From: a bacterium
GTDB lineage: Bacteria; Patescibacteriota; Saccharimonadia; Saccharimonadales; UBA4665
Reading direction: 5' to 3'
DNA: 43,613 nt
NCBI GenBank assembly: GCA_021833065.1
Contig: JAKBGO010000005.1
Span: forward strand, 1-43,613
Shown: positions 1-8,031 of the stretch, one piece after another
Numbering within the stretch: position 1 is the stretch's first letter
Layout of the letters: each line of letters opens with the position of its first letter
Notes under the pieces: model-generated
Told to the model about the DNA's origin: nothing
What the model saw: only the letters and a program-made list of their open reading frames with translations
Databases searched by the model: none
Translations under genes and position numbers: made by a program

Positions 1-57
1 ATGCCTTAGGAGCATGTACCGCAAGGTATGGAGGTTCAAGTCCTCTCTCGCGCACCA
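1..57 (+). tRNA. tRNA-Leu (UAG anticodon), 3' part only
   Basis: The window opens inside the anticodon arm. The 7-nt loop CTTAGGA places TAG at the anticodon. It is followed by a long variable arm (class II tRNA), a T-arm with TTCAAGT, the acceptor strand CTCGCGC, discriminator A and an encoded CCA. The long variable arm and the anticodon both fit leucine. The 5' half lies outside the window. Confidence 0.9.
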
Positions 58-202
58 ATTAGAAAAATAGGGAATTTGATGTAATTGGTGAGATTTCCAA
101 AGATCGACTAGTGAACTCTATATATTAATTTGAACTAAAAAAATTAATCATTAACATCTGAATCGGTTTATTTTCCCCCACGAACTGTTTACATCGCAGC
201 GA

Positions 203-211
203 TGCTATAAT
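203..211 (+). promoter_or_regulatory. Extended -10 promoter of hisS
   Basis: TGCTATAAT is a consensus extended -10 element. No good -35 box is seen at 16-18 nt upstream. The hisS ATG begins 11 nt after the box, so the predicted leader is only about 5 nt, and no Shine-Dalgarno is visible. The rest of 58-222 shows nothing recognisable. Confidence 0.7.
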
Positions 212-222
212 TGAGTTAAATT

Positions 223-1524
223 ATGAGTAAATTAAATTTAAATCCCTATAAAGGTGCTAGAGACTTTTATCCTGACGATAAGCGAATTTTAAAATTCTTA
301 TTTTCCAAACTAAGATTAGTAGTTGAAAGCTATGGCTATGAAGAATATGATGCACCAATGTTGGAGGAATTTGAACTGTATGCTGCCAAGAGTGGCACTG
401 AAATAGTTAATCAGCAAACATATAATTTCACTGATCGGGGAGGAAGAAAGCTAGCTATCAGGCCGGAAATGACACCTTCCGTTAGTCGTATGGTAGCTAA
501 AAAAAGACAGGAGCTTAGTTATCCCCTTCGTCTTTATAGCATTCCTAATCTATGGCGTTATGAGAGGCAGCAAAAGGGCAGATTCAGAGAACATTGGCAG
601 TTAAATGTCGATCTTTTTGGTTTAAACGGGTTACAAGCGGATAATGAAATAATCTCGATTGCTGATGATATCTTTCAATCCTTTGGTGCCAGTCGAAAAA
701 TGTATAAAGTAAAAATCAACAGTCGAAAATTTATGGAATATTTTTTTGGTCAATACCTTGGTCTTAGCGAAGCTAAAACTAGGCCAATCATGAAACTGAT
801 TGATAGTTTTCATAAAATGAGCATGACAGAATTTATTCGTCAAATCGATGAAATCATAGATGATGTTGACCGTGAAAAAATGGTGGTAGAAAAAATAATA
901 AGTTTAATTAAAACCGAAAAAATTAAAGAACTACCGGAAGAATTAAAGAATCATTCGTCGCTTGATGTCATTAAAAAACTATTTGATTTGAACAAAGAAA
1001 AAACTAACTGGGTGTTTGATTCGACAATCATGAGAGGATTCGACTACTATACGGATATAGTATTTGAAATATTCGATGAAAATCCCGAAAACAACCGATC
1101 TATGATGGGGGGTGGAAGATACGACGGCTTGGTCGGTTTATTTGGTGTAGAGCCTATTTCAACTGTTGGATTTGGTCTTGGAGACGCTACATTGTTTAAT
1201 TTTGTAAGCGCTCATGGATTACTTAATGAAATTAGTCCGGAAACAGACGCTTATGCAATACTGATTGAGACTGATTTGTCCAGAACTATCCCTATAATTC
1301 AGTCCTTAAGAACGAGAGGTGTAAACATAGCTGTTGGGGAAATTGGCAAGAAGATAGGAGATCAAATAGCCATTGCCGTTAAGAAAAAAATTCCTTACGT
1401 CATAATTATCGGTGGCGAAGAATTAAAAACCGGTAAGTTGACTTTAAAAGAGCTTTCGTCCAAAAAAGAGTATCAGTTTAACAATCTAGAGTTAATTGAT
1501 TTCTTTAAGACTAAAAATAGATAG
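223..1524 (+). CDS. hisS: Histidyl-tRNA synthetase
   Basis: This class II aminoacyl-tRNA synthetase charges tRNA-His in the cytoplasm. The 433-aa length is normal for bacterial HisRS. Visible motifs are the class II motif 2 region with RPEMTPSVSRM and later LWRYERQQKGRFREHWQ, the HisA-type signature RGFDYYTDIVFE, and the motif 3 stretch GGGRYDGL. The C-terminal 90 residues form the anticodon-binding domain. The ATG follows an extended -10 box by 11 nt without a Shine-Dalgarno, so the mRNA is probably almost leaderless. The gene lies 40 nt before tig and downstream of tRNA-Leu. Confidence 0.97.
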   Translation: MSKLNLNPYKGARDFYPDDKRILKFLFSKLRLVVESYGYEEYDAPMLEEFELYAAKSGTEIVNQQTYNFTDRGGRKLAIRPEMTPSVSRMVAKKRQELSYPLRLYSIPNLWRYERQQKGRFREHWQLNVDLFGLNGLQADNEIISIADDIFQSFGASRKMYKVKINSRKFMEYFFGQYLGLSEAKTRPIMKLIDSFHKMSMTEFIRQIDEIIDDVDREKMVVEKIISLIKTEKIKELPEELKNHSSLDVIKKLFDLNKEKTNWVFDSTIMRGFDYYTDIVFEIFDENPENNRSMMGGGRYDGLVGLFGVEPISTVGFGLGDATLFNFVSAHGLLNEISPETDAYAILIETDLSRTIPIIQSLRTRGVNIAVGEIGKKIGDQIAIAVKKKIPYVIIIGGEELKTGKLTLKELSSKKEYQFNNLELIDFFKTKNR

Positions 1525-1527
1525 ATT

Positions 1528-1556
1528 TTGTTCAAAAAGCAAATTCCTGTTATCAT
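1528..1556 (+). promoter_or_regulatory. Promoter of tig, predicted leaderless
   Basis: The -35 box TTGTTC (1528-1533) and -10 box TATCAT (1551-1556) are 17 nt apart. A TG dinucleotide extends the -10. The tig ATG starts 8 nt after the -10 box, about where transcription should begin, so the transcript is predicted to be leaderless. Confidence 0.7.
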
Positions 1557-1564
1557 TTTAATCT

Positions 1565-2851
1565 ATGCAAGTAAAAATTACAGACAACAAATCAACCCAA
1601 GTTACTTTTTCTGCTGTCGCTGATAAAGAACTTTTAGATAAGCATCTAAAAATTGTTTTAAACCAATTTTCTAAAACCATGTCATTGCCAGGGTTTAGAA
1701 AAGGACATATTCCGACAGCGATTCTTGAAAAGAATATCGATCCCTCTACTCTACAGACTGAATTTTTAGACTCCGCACTAAACGATATGTATTCACAGTC
1801 AATAAAGGAATTAAAGTTGATGCCTGTTGATCGGCCTAACGTATCAGTGAAAAAATTTGTGCCGTTTGAAACCTTGGAAGTTGTTTTTGACGTTGAGAGG
1901 GTAGCCGATATCGTTTTACCTGATATCAAAAAACTGACTACCAGAAAAAAGAAAACAGTTGCCTCTGAGAAAGATGTAAAAAAGGTCGTAGATGATTTAA
2001 TAGCCAGAGAGTCTACCAGACAGGAATCAAAGTTGGCAGCTAAATTAAACGATGAAGTTGTTTTTGACTTTGAGGGAAGCGACGAAAAGACCAAACAGGT
2101 AATCGAAGGTGCGAAAGCTGACAACTATCCGCTTGTTCTTGGCTCAAAAAGTTTCATTCCTGGTTTCGAGGAAGAACTGATTGGCTTAAAAAAAGGTGAT
2201 CAAAAAGAGTTCAAGATAACTTTCCCTGCCGATTACTATCAGACAGAGCTAAAAAGTAAGAAAACCGTTTTTAAGGTTAAAATAAAATCAGTAAATAAAC
2301 TTGTTAAACCGGAATTGGATGAAAAGTTTTTTGCCAAAATCGGTCCTTTCAAAAACCTAGAAGATCTTAAAAAAGCAGTATCTCAACAACTCGAATCCGA
2401 GGATAATAACAGAAATAAACAAAATTTCGATAACCAGATCGTAGAAGAATTGGTAGAAAAGACGAAGATTGACCTACCAGAAAGTCTAATTAAATCGGAA
2501 CTAGATAGAATATTGGAACAGGATAAGGCAGCACTACAATCAAGGGGACAGACATTTGAAGATCACTTGAAGGAAGAAGGCGTCACCGAAGAAGAGCACA
2601 CTAAAAGAAATCGTGAAATGGCTGAGAAACAGATTAAGGCCGGTCTAGTATTATCGAAACTTGCCTCCGATCTTGGGATTACTGTCACTGAAACCGAACT
2701 AAAGGCTAGGTTAAATCTCTTGACCAATTATTATCAAACCGATGAATATATGCTCAAAGAGCTGGAAACTGAAAATGCCAAGCTTGATATTAAAAACCGT
2801 ATGCAGATTGAAAAAACGTTAGATTACCTAGATAACCTGTTAAATAAATAA
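1565..2851 (+). CDS. tig: Trigger factor (ribosome-associated chaperone)
   Basis: Trigger factor binds at ribosomal protein L23 at the exit tunnel and shields nascent chains. The N-terminal ribosome-binding domain carries the signature PGFRKG near residue 42. A central FKBP-like prolyl isomerase domain follows at about 150-240, with NYPLVLGSKSFIPGFEEELIG. The C-terminal chaperone arms are long and helical. Length is 428 aa, typical. The gene has its own promoter with the ATG 8 nt after the -10 and no Shine-Dalgarno. It is followed by clpP, as in many bacteria, but clpX is not next to it. Confidence 0.96.
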   Translation: MQVKITDNKSTQVTFSAVADKELLDKHLKIVLNQFSKTMSLPGFRKGHIPTAILEKNIDPSTLQTEFLDSALNDMYSQSIKELKLMPVDRPNVSVKKFVPFETLEVVFDVERVADIVLPDIKKLTTRKKKTVASEKDVKKVVDDLIARESTRQESKLAAKLNDEVVFDFEGSDEKTKQVIEGAKADNYPLVLGSKSFIPGFEEELIGLKKGDQKEFKITFPADYYQTELKSKKTVFKVKIKSVNKLVKPELDEKFFAKIGPFKNLEDLKKAVSQQLESEDNNRNKQNFDNQIVEELVEKTKIDLPESLIKSELDRILEQDKAALQSRGQTFEDHLKEEGVTEEEHTKRNREMAEKQIKAGLVLSKLASDLGITVTETELKARLNLLTNYYQTDEYMLKELETENAKLDIKNRMQIEKTLDYLDNLLNK

Positions 2852-2854
2852 CAA

Positions 2855-2881
2855 TTAGCACTCTTGACATGTGAGTGCTAA
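2855..2881 (+). promoter_or_regulatory. CIRCE element (HrcA operator) at clpP
   Basis: A perfect inverted repeat, TTAGCACTC and GAGTGCTAA separated by 9 nt, matches the CIRCE consensus with no mismatch. The 9-nt spacer contains the -35 hexamer TTGACA of the clpP promoter. HrcA binding here would block polymerase access, as known for groE and dnaK operons in other bacteria. Confidence 0.96.
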
Positions 2882-2892
2882 TAAACTACTAT
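2864..2892 (+). promoter_or_regulatory. clpP promoter inside CIRCE, predicted leaderless
   Basis: The -35 box TTGACA is perfect (2864-2869). A 17-nt spacer leads to the -10 box TACTAT (2887-2892). The clpP ATG at 2900 sits 7 nt after the -10, at the predicted transcription start. Confidence 0.8.
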
Positions 2893-2899
2893 TGAATAT

Positions 2900-3499
2900 A
2901 TGAAAAACGATGTTAAATCAGTATTAGTACCAACTGTAATTGAGAATGAAGGTCGATATGAAAGAGCTTATGATATTTATTCTCGACTACTAAAAGAGAG
3001 AATTATTTTTTTGGGAGATGAGGTCAATCAAGTAACAGCAAATTTGATTGTTGCTCAGTTATTATTCCTAAAGGCTGAAAATGCGACAAAGGATATATAT
3101 CTTTACATCAACAGCCCTGGAGGTAGTGTTTATGATGCTCTGGCGATATACGATACGATGAAATTTATTAAAAACGATGTCCAAACCTTTGGTATCGGTG
3201 TCCAGGCCTCAGCGGCTGCCTTTCTACTTAGTTCAGGCACCAAAGGTAAAAGATTTTTACTCCCGAACTCCACCGTCATGATTCATCAACCAAGTTCTGG
3301 TACAAGAGGTAAGGTAACAGACCAGGAGATTGATTTACAGGAAAGTTTGCGTCTAAAAAGATTGCTGGAATCAATAATGGCTGAAAATACCGGTCAAAAG
3401 CCTGATATCATCCATCAAGATATGGAAAGAGACAAATGGTTATCGGCTGAACAAGCCGTTAAATACGGATTAGCTGATAAAATTATCAAAAACATTTAA
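2900..3499 (+). CDS. clpP: ATP-dependent Clp protease proteolytic subunit
   Basis: ClpP is the serine peptidase that forms a double heptamer and degrades proteins unfolded by Clp ATPases. The 199-aa sequence has [17 protein letters not shown], the nucleophile serine in [11 protein letters not shown], the histidine in MIHQPSSG and the aspartate in HQDMERD, so the triad is complete. The residues around the serine (QASA) differ from the usual AASM. It is controlled by a CIRCE operator, so heat or protein stress should induce it through HrcA. No clpX or clpA partner is encoded in the window. The gene ends directly against the convergent gene at 3500. Confidence 0.97.
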   Translation: MKNDVKSVLVPTVIENEGRYERAYDIYSRLLKERIIFLGDEVNQVTANLIVAQLLFLKAENATKDIYLYINSPGGSVYDALAIYDTMKFIKNDVQTFGIGVQASAAAFLLSSGTKGKRFLLPNSTVMIHQPSSGTRGKVTDQEIDLQESLRLKRLLESIMAENTGQKPDIIHQDMERDKWLSAEQAVKYGLADKIIKNI

Positions 3500-4177
3500 T
3501 TATCTTTTATCGCTTTGATTAGAAAATGCGTCAAAAGTTGATATTTTTGCTAGATGGACGGTCTTACCAATCAGACTCGTAGCTAGACTTTCGACAAACC
3601 TTGATTCGCTGATCGGATTAGGTCCCTCGAAAATTCCCAGTAAAAGAGTTACCGGTCTCGGTTTAATTGCCTTAGAGTTATCTGAGCTTTCATGATTAAA
3701 TCTTGGTCTCAGTAATCCCAGGTGGTATTGAATAGCGTGTCTCTCTTCATATAGAACTGAACCTTGATTATCGAAGTTCGGTACATCTTTTAGTTTTAGT
3801 CGGAGATCTTTTCGGTTACCATTTTTTAATTGTTTGTATGTTACATCAGATATTTCCGCCGATAAGCCAATGTCTAAAAGGAGATTTGGGAAAAGTTGGG
3901 CTTCAATCATATTGCTTAGAACCTGATTGCTTGTTGATGTGTTTGCCACGTAGACACCACCCTTTTGTCTAACCATTTTAATTTCCGAACCTAAAGCATA
4001 TACGACATTTGGATTTTTTTTGAAACTCAAAATGCAAGAATTAATTGAGGCGAGTTTGCCAACTTTACCCTTCAAATCGTCTAAGCGTGAATCATTTTCA
4101 ATTGGCCTGCCGATATCCTCGTAAAGAATAGGTGTTCCATTAGTATCTCTTAAATTAGCGTGTCGATGTTTATTCAT
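3500..4177 (-). CDS. Hypothetical protein, family not recognised
   Basis: I do not recognise this 225-aa protein. It appears soluble, with no signal peptide or membrane segment, and is of mixed charge. The track start at 4228 would overlap the promoter. I prefer the internal ATG at 4177 because it follows the strong Shine-Dalgarno GAAGGAAG and begins MNKHRHANLRD. The C-terminal part contains RPVTLLLGIFEGPNP and KTVHLAKISTF, which may form a beta-rich domain, but no catalytic motif is convincing. It is the only minus-strand gene among the first 30 genes, is convergent with clpP with no intergenic base, and is divergent from rpoB. Confidence 0.75.
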   Translation of the reverse strand: MNKHRHANLRDTNGTPILYEDIGRPIENDSRLDDLKGKVGKLASINSCILSFKKNPNVVYALGSEIKMVRQKGGVYVANTSTSNQVLSNMIEAQLFPNLLLDIGLSAEISDVTYKQLKNGNRKDLRLKLKDVPNFDNQGSVLYEERHAIQYHLGLLRPRFNHESSDNSKAIKPRPVTLLLGIFEGPNPISESRFVESLATSLIGKTVHLAKISTFDAFSNQSDKR

Positions 4178-4200
4178 GACTTCCTTCAAAATTTTATATA

Positions 4201-4228
4201 ATAATACAATAAAATTGTTATAAATCAA
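4201..4228 (-). promoter_or_regulatory. Promoter for the hypothetical gene 3500-4177
   Basis: On the minus strand, TTGATT (4223-4228) and TATTAT (4201-4206) lie 16 nt apart. About 23 nt separate the -10 from the chosen ATG at 4177, leaving room for the observed Shine-Dalgarno. This supports the internal start. Confidence 0.55.
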
Positions 4229-4252
4229 TTATGCTGAGTTTGTCTAATCTAG

Positions 4253-4282
4253 TTGACAATTAACTTCATTTCCGTTTAAAAT
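4253..4282 (+). promoter_or_regulatory. rpoBC promoter
   Basis: A perfect -35 TTGACA (4253-4258), an 18-nt spacer and a -10 TAAAAT (4277-4282) predict a transcription start near 4289. That leaves a leader of roughly 170 nt before rpoB, unlike the near-leaderless genes elsewhere in the window. Confidence 0.75.
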
Positions 4283-4288
4283 ACTATT

Positions 4289-4458
4289 CAAGAAGTAGTG
4301 TAAGACAGGCTTTTTATGTATTTATTTAAAAACCCCCTGCTTAGTTTTCTTCGCGCGAATTATAAACAAAAATACAATAAAACAGATAAAACTGAGGTTA
4401 AACCTCAATTTTTTAGTTATTAATTATTATCAAATATTACAGGGGGCGTTGATTTTAA
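4289..4458 (+). promoter_or_regulatory. Structured 5' leader of rpoBC, candidate attenuator
   Basis: The leader contains CCCCCTG (4333-4339), which is exactly complementary to CAGGGGG (4440-4446), the likely Shine-Dalgarno of rpoB. Between them lies a terminator-like hairpin followed by six T. The C-run can instead pair upstream in a hairpin formed by GGCTTTTTA and TAAAAACCC. These alternatives could couple termination and start-site masking. No known riboswitch or r-protein leader is recognised. Confidence 0.45.
4393..4414 (+). terminator. Possible intrinsic attenuator in the rpoB leader
   Basis: The stem TGAGGT/ACCTCA with a 3-nt loop is followed by ATTTTTT. It lies inside the rpoBC leader, 44 nt before the ATG, so it would act as an attenuator and not as an end of a gene. 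The stem is short (6 bp). Confidence 0.45.
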
Positions 4459-7400
4459 ATGGTCAATACTAGTGCTATTAAATCTAAAAATGAAAAACGT
4501 GTTTATTACACAAAAAAAGATAATTATATTGAAATACCTAACTTGATTGAACATCAGAATAAATCCTTCGCTTGGCTGGTTCAAGAGGGACTTGGAGAAT
4601 TATTTTCAGAAGTCAGTCCGATTGAAGATTATACCGGCGCAAAACTTACCCTTAAGTTCTTAGATTATCATTTTGATGAGCCGAAACTTTCCGAATGGGA
4701 AGCTCGTGAAAATAATGTGACTTATGAGGCACCTCTACTTGCGCGAGTAGAGTTGACTAATAAAGTAACCGGCGAGGTTAAAGAACAGGAGATTTATCTA
4801 GGCGATTATCCATGGATGACCGATCGCGGGACTTTTGTTATTAACGGAGCTGAGAGGGTTGTAGTCAGTCAGCTTATCCGATCTGCCGGCGTATTTTTTA
4901 CTGCCGAACAACACGCCTTAAACCTTCTATACGGTGCCAAGGTTATCCCTGGTCGTGGCGCGTGGTTAGAATTTGAAACAGCTCCAAATGGCAGCATATA
5001 CGTCAAAATTGATCGTAAAAGAAAACTCCCTGTTACCACTTTGCTTAAATCATTAGGAATGACTGAGTCGGCCATCAAAGATCAGATGAAACATGTTGAT
5101 ACCGGTCGTGTTAACTATATCGAAGCAACCCTTGATAAGGATCCGTCTAAAGGACAGAACGAAGCTTTAATAGAGGTTTATAGGCGATTAAGACCTGGTG
5201 ATTTAGCAACCGTCGATAACGCCAAGACCTTGATTGAAAATATGTTTTATAATTTCAAGCGTTTTGATTTCTCTAGGGTTGGACGTTACCGAATGAATAA
5301 ACGTCTAAATATGGATATACCAAATACTACCGAGAATCGAGTTATGAGACTTGAGGATATTTTGGCGATAGTTGCAGAAATAATTCGACTGAATAATACT
5401 CAGGAAGACCCCGATGATATCGATAGTTTGGCTTCAAGACGAATTCGGCTGGTCGGTGAATTAGTTCAGAGACAGTTCCGAATTGGTCTGCTTCGTATGG
5501 AAAGAAACACCAAAGACAGGATGTCGATGTCCGATATCGAAACTGTGACACCATCCCAACTAATTAATGCACGTCCAATCGTTGCGTCGGTCAGGGAATT
5601 TTTCGCATCGTCTCAGTTATCACAGTTCATGGATCAGATTAACCCTCTATCTGAGTTAGCTACCAAACGACGCTTGTCTTCAATGGGTCCCGGCGGATTA
5701 AATCGTGAGCGTGCAGGATTTGACGTCCGTGATGCTCATGCCACTCATTATGGAAGAATCTGTGCGGTTGAAACACCAGAAGGAGCAAACATCGGTCTGG
5801 TACTTAATATGGCTAGCTATACAAAGGTTAATGAATACGGATTTTTGGAAACTCCTTATCGCAAAGTTATCAATGCTCTTCCAACAAATAAATTAGTTGG
5901 TGAAATCGCATTGATAGATTACGTTGATGAAAAGGAAAAAGTTTTAGTTAAAGCCGGCAAGGTTATCACCAAGGATGATGTTGCTAAGCTGTCTAAAGTC
6001 AAAGATAAAGTTACCTGGCCAATTAAGGCGAGAGTCAGTGATGAAATTGTTTACCTAGACGCCGATCAAGAAGCTTCAGTAGTTATAGCTTCTGCTGGTT
6101 CCGATGTTGATGATAAAGGTTATTTTGTAAACGAACGTGTCAGTGCCCGTATTAATTTAAAACCGGGTGAAGTAGCTGCCGATGAGGTCAATTATATTGA
6201 TGCAGCCCATAATCAAATTATTGGTTCGACAGCCGGATTAGTCCCATTTATTGAAAAAAACTACGTGCTAAGAAGTCTGATGGGATCAAACCAGCAAAGA
6301 CAGGCGGTTCCTTTGATACAACCCGAGAATCCAATCGTCGGTACAGGTTTGGAATCAGTCGTTGCTAGAAACACCGGTCAAATAGTTTTAGCTGATGCCG
6401 ATGGAAAAGTTATTAGTGCTGATGCTAAAAAAGTTGTAGTTGAATATAAAGACGGTATGAAAACCTATCAGCCAGCCAGGTTTGTTAGAAGTAATGAAGG
6501 TACTTCAATGAATCAAAAGGTGGTTGTAAGGTCTGGTGATATGGTTAAAAAAGGCGATGTTTTACTGGAAGGGATGTCCGTTAAGGATGGTGAATTGGCT
6601 CTTGGAAAAGATTTAATTACGGCTTTCATGCCTTGGTCTGGTTATAACTTCGAGGATGCTATCATCATCAGTCGTAAATTAGTCGAGGATGATACTCTAA
6701 CCTCTATTCATATTGTAGATTTTATGATTGAGGTAAGGGAAACCAAACTAGGTCCGGAAATCGTAACAAGGGATATTCCTAACGTATCCGAAGAATCATT
6801 ACGACACTTGGATGAAAATGGTATTGTCAGAATTGGTGCTGAAGTTCACCCCGGAGACATACTTGTCGGTAAGATTACTCCAAAAGGCGAACAAGAACTA
6901 AGTTCCGAAGAAAGATTGCTACGTGCAATATTTGGTGAAAAAGCCAAAGAGGTTCGCGATACATCCCAGCGCATGAGTAACGGTAAACACGGTAAGGTGG
7001 TTGGAGTTAAGGTGTTTTCAAAAGAAACTGGTCATGAACTTAAGGCTGGTGTCATCATGCAAATCAAAGTTTTCGTGGCTCAAATGAGAAAGATTTCCGT
7101 TGGGGATAAACTTGGAGGTCGTCATGGTAACAAAGGTGTAATAGCTAGAATTTTACCTGTTGAAGATATGCCTTATATGGAAGATGGTACCCCAGTAGAT
7201 ATTATTCTAAATCCACTTGGCGTGCCTTCTCGTATGAACTTGGGTCAGTTATTCGAAGTGCACCTTGGTATGGCGGCCCGTGCTCTTGGAATAAAAGTTG
7301 CTTCTCCGTCGTTTAACGGTGTTCCGCTCGATAAGATACAAGATTTATTAAAAGAGGCTAAGTTGCCAGAAGATGGAAAGCAACAGCTCTACGATGGCCG

Positions 7401-8031
7401 AACTGGTGAACCTTTCAAAGAAAGAACTACAGTCGGTTCCATGTACATGAATAAGTTAAATCACATGGTGACCGATAAAATTCATGCCCGTTCAACCGGA
7501 CCATACACCATGGTCACCCAACAACCTTTGGGTGGAAAAGCTCAAAATGGTGGTCAGCGTTTTGGTGAAATGGAGGTTTGGGCGCTTGAAGCTTATGGCG
7601 CATCGGCAACTCTGCAAGAAATGTTGACCATTAAGTCTGATGATGTCTACGGAAGATCCAAGGCTTACGAATCAATTATTAAAAAGAATAAGATTCTTGG
7701 CCCTAAAGTTCCAGAAAGCTTTAATGTGTTAGTCAAAGAACTTCAAGGACTTGGACTGAAGGTTGATTTAGTTAAATCCGAAAGCATTATTGATGCTGAA
7801 GCCGTGCTTGCTTCCAATATTCATGAAGAAGCTGTCCACCCCGCTACCGTAGATGTTCCAGAGCCTATTGCTTCTGATATTGATGTTACGGATGAAGTCC
7901 CAGGAGATGATCTGTCACTAGTAGATTTAGACGATGATTTAGCTGATGATTTTGTTGTATCGGTTGGTGCTGATGACAATGACGACAATCAATTAACTAA
8001 TGATGACGAAGATGAAAAGGAGTTAGCATAA
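4459..8031 (+). CDS. rpoB: DNA-directed RNA polymerase subunit beta
   Basis: This is the beta subunit of the core RNA polymerase, 1190 aa and complete. The Rif-region sequence SQLSQFMDQINPLSEL, then GPGGLNRERAGFDVRD and HYGRICAVETPEGANIGL are unmistakable, as are GDKLGGRHGNKGVI and GGQRFGEMEVWALEAYGA near the C terminus. Two rifampicin-contact positions are changed: Ile394 (E. coli N518) and Thr402 (E. coli H526). The C terminus carries an acidic tail of about 60 residues rich in Asp. The usual upstream neighbours rplKAJL are absent. The stop overlaps the rpoC ATG by one base (TAATG). Confidence 0.98.
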   Translation: MVNTSAIKSKNEKRVYYTKKDNYIEIPNLIEHQNKSFAWLVQEGLGELFSEVSPIEDYTGAKLTLKFLDYHFDEPKLSEWEARENNVTYEAPLLARVELTNKVTGEVKEQEIYLGDYPWMTDRGTFVINGAERVVVSQLIRSAGVFFTAEQHALNLLYGAKVIPGRGAWLEFETAPNGSIYVKIDRKRKLPVTTLLKSLGMTESAIKDQMKHVDTGRVNYIEATLDKDPSKGQNEALIEVYRRLRPGDLATVDNAKTLIENMFYNFKRFDFSRVGRYRMNKRLNMDIPNTTENRVMRLEDILAIVAEIIRLNNTQEDPDDIDSLASRRIRLVGELVQRQFRIGLLRMERNTKDRMSMSDIETVTPSQLINARPIVASVREFFASSQLSQFMDQINPLSELATKRRLSSMGPGGLNRERAGFDVRDAHATHYGRICAVETPEGANIGLVLNMASYTKVNEYGFLETPYRKVINALPTNKLVGEIALIDYVDEKEKVLVKAGKVITKDDVAKLSKVKDKVTWPIKARVSDEIVYLDADQEASVVIASAGSDVDDKGYFVNERVSARINLKPGEVAADEVNYIDAAHNQIIGSTAGLVPFIEKNYVLRSLMGSNQQRQAVPLIQPENPIVGTGLESVVARNTGQIVLADADGKVISADAKKVVVEYKDGMKTYQPARFVRSNEGTSMNQKVVVRSGDMVKKGDVLLEGMSVKDGELALGKDLITAFMPWSGYNFEDAIIISRKLVEDDTLTSIHIVDFMIEVRETKLGPEIVTRDIPNVSEESLRHLDENGIVRIGAEVHPGDILVGKITPKGEQELSSEERLLRAIFGEKAKEVRDTSQRMSNGKHGKVVGVKVFSKETGHELKAGVIMQIKVFVAQMRKISVGDKLGGRHGNKGVIARILPVEDMPYMEDGTPVDIILNPLGVPSRMNLGQLFEVHLGMAARALGIKVASPSFNGVPLDKIQDLLKEAKLPEDGKQQLYDGRTGEPFKERTTVGSMYMNKLNHMVTDKIHARSTGPYTMVTQQPLGGKAQNGGQRFGEMEVWALEAYGASATLQEMLTIKSDDVYGRSKAYESIIKKNKILGPKVPESFNVLVKELQGLGLKVDLVKSESIIDAEAVLASNIHEEAVHPATVDVPEPIASDIDVTDEVPGDDLSLVDLDDDLADDFVVSVGADDNDDNQLTNDDEDEKELA

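Noticed and set aside
1558-2124. 188-aa minus-strand ORF opposite tig
   Set aside because: It is a shadow frame of the well-conserved trigger factor gene and has no family similarity that I can see.
2900-3499. ClpP catalytic site lost because GQAASMG is not intact
   Set aside because: The serine aligns in [11 protein letters not shown] and the His and Asp are present, so the triad is complete.
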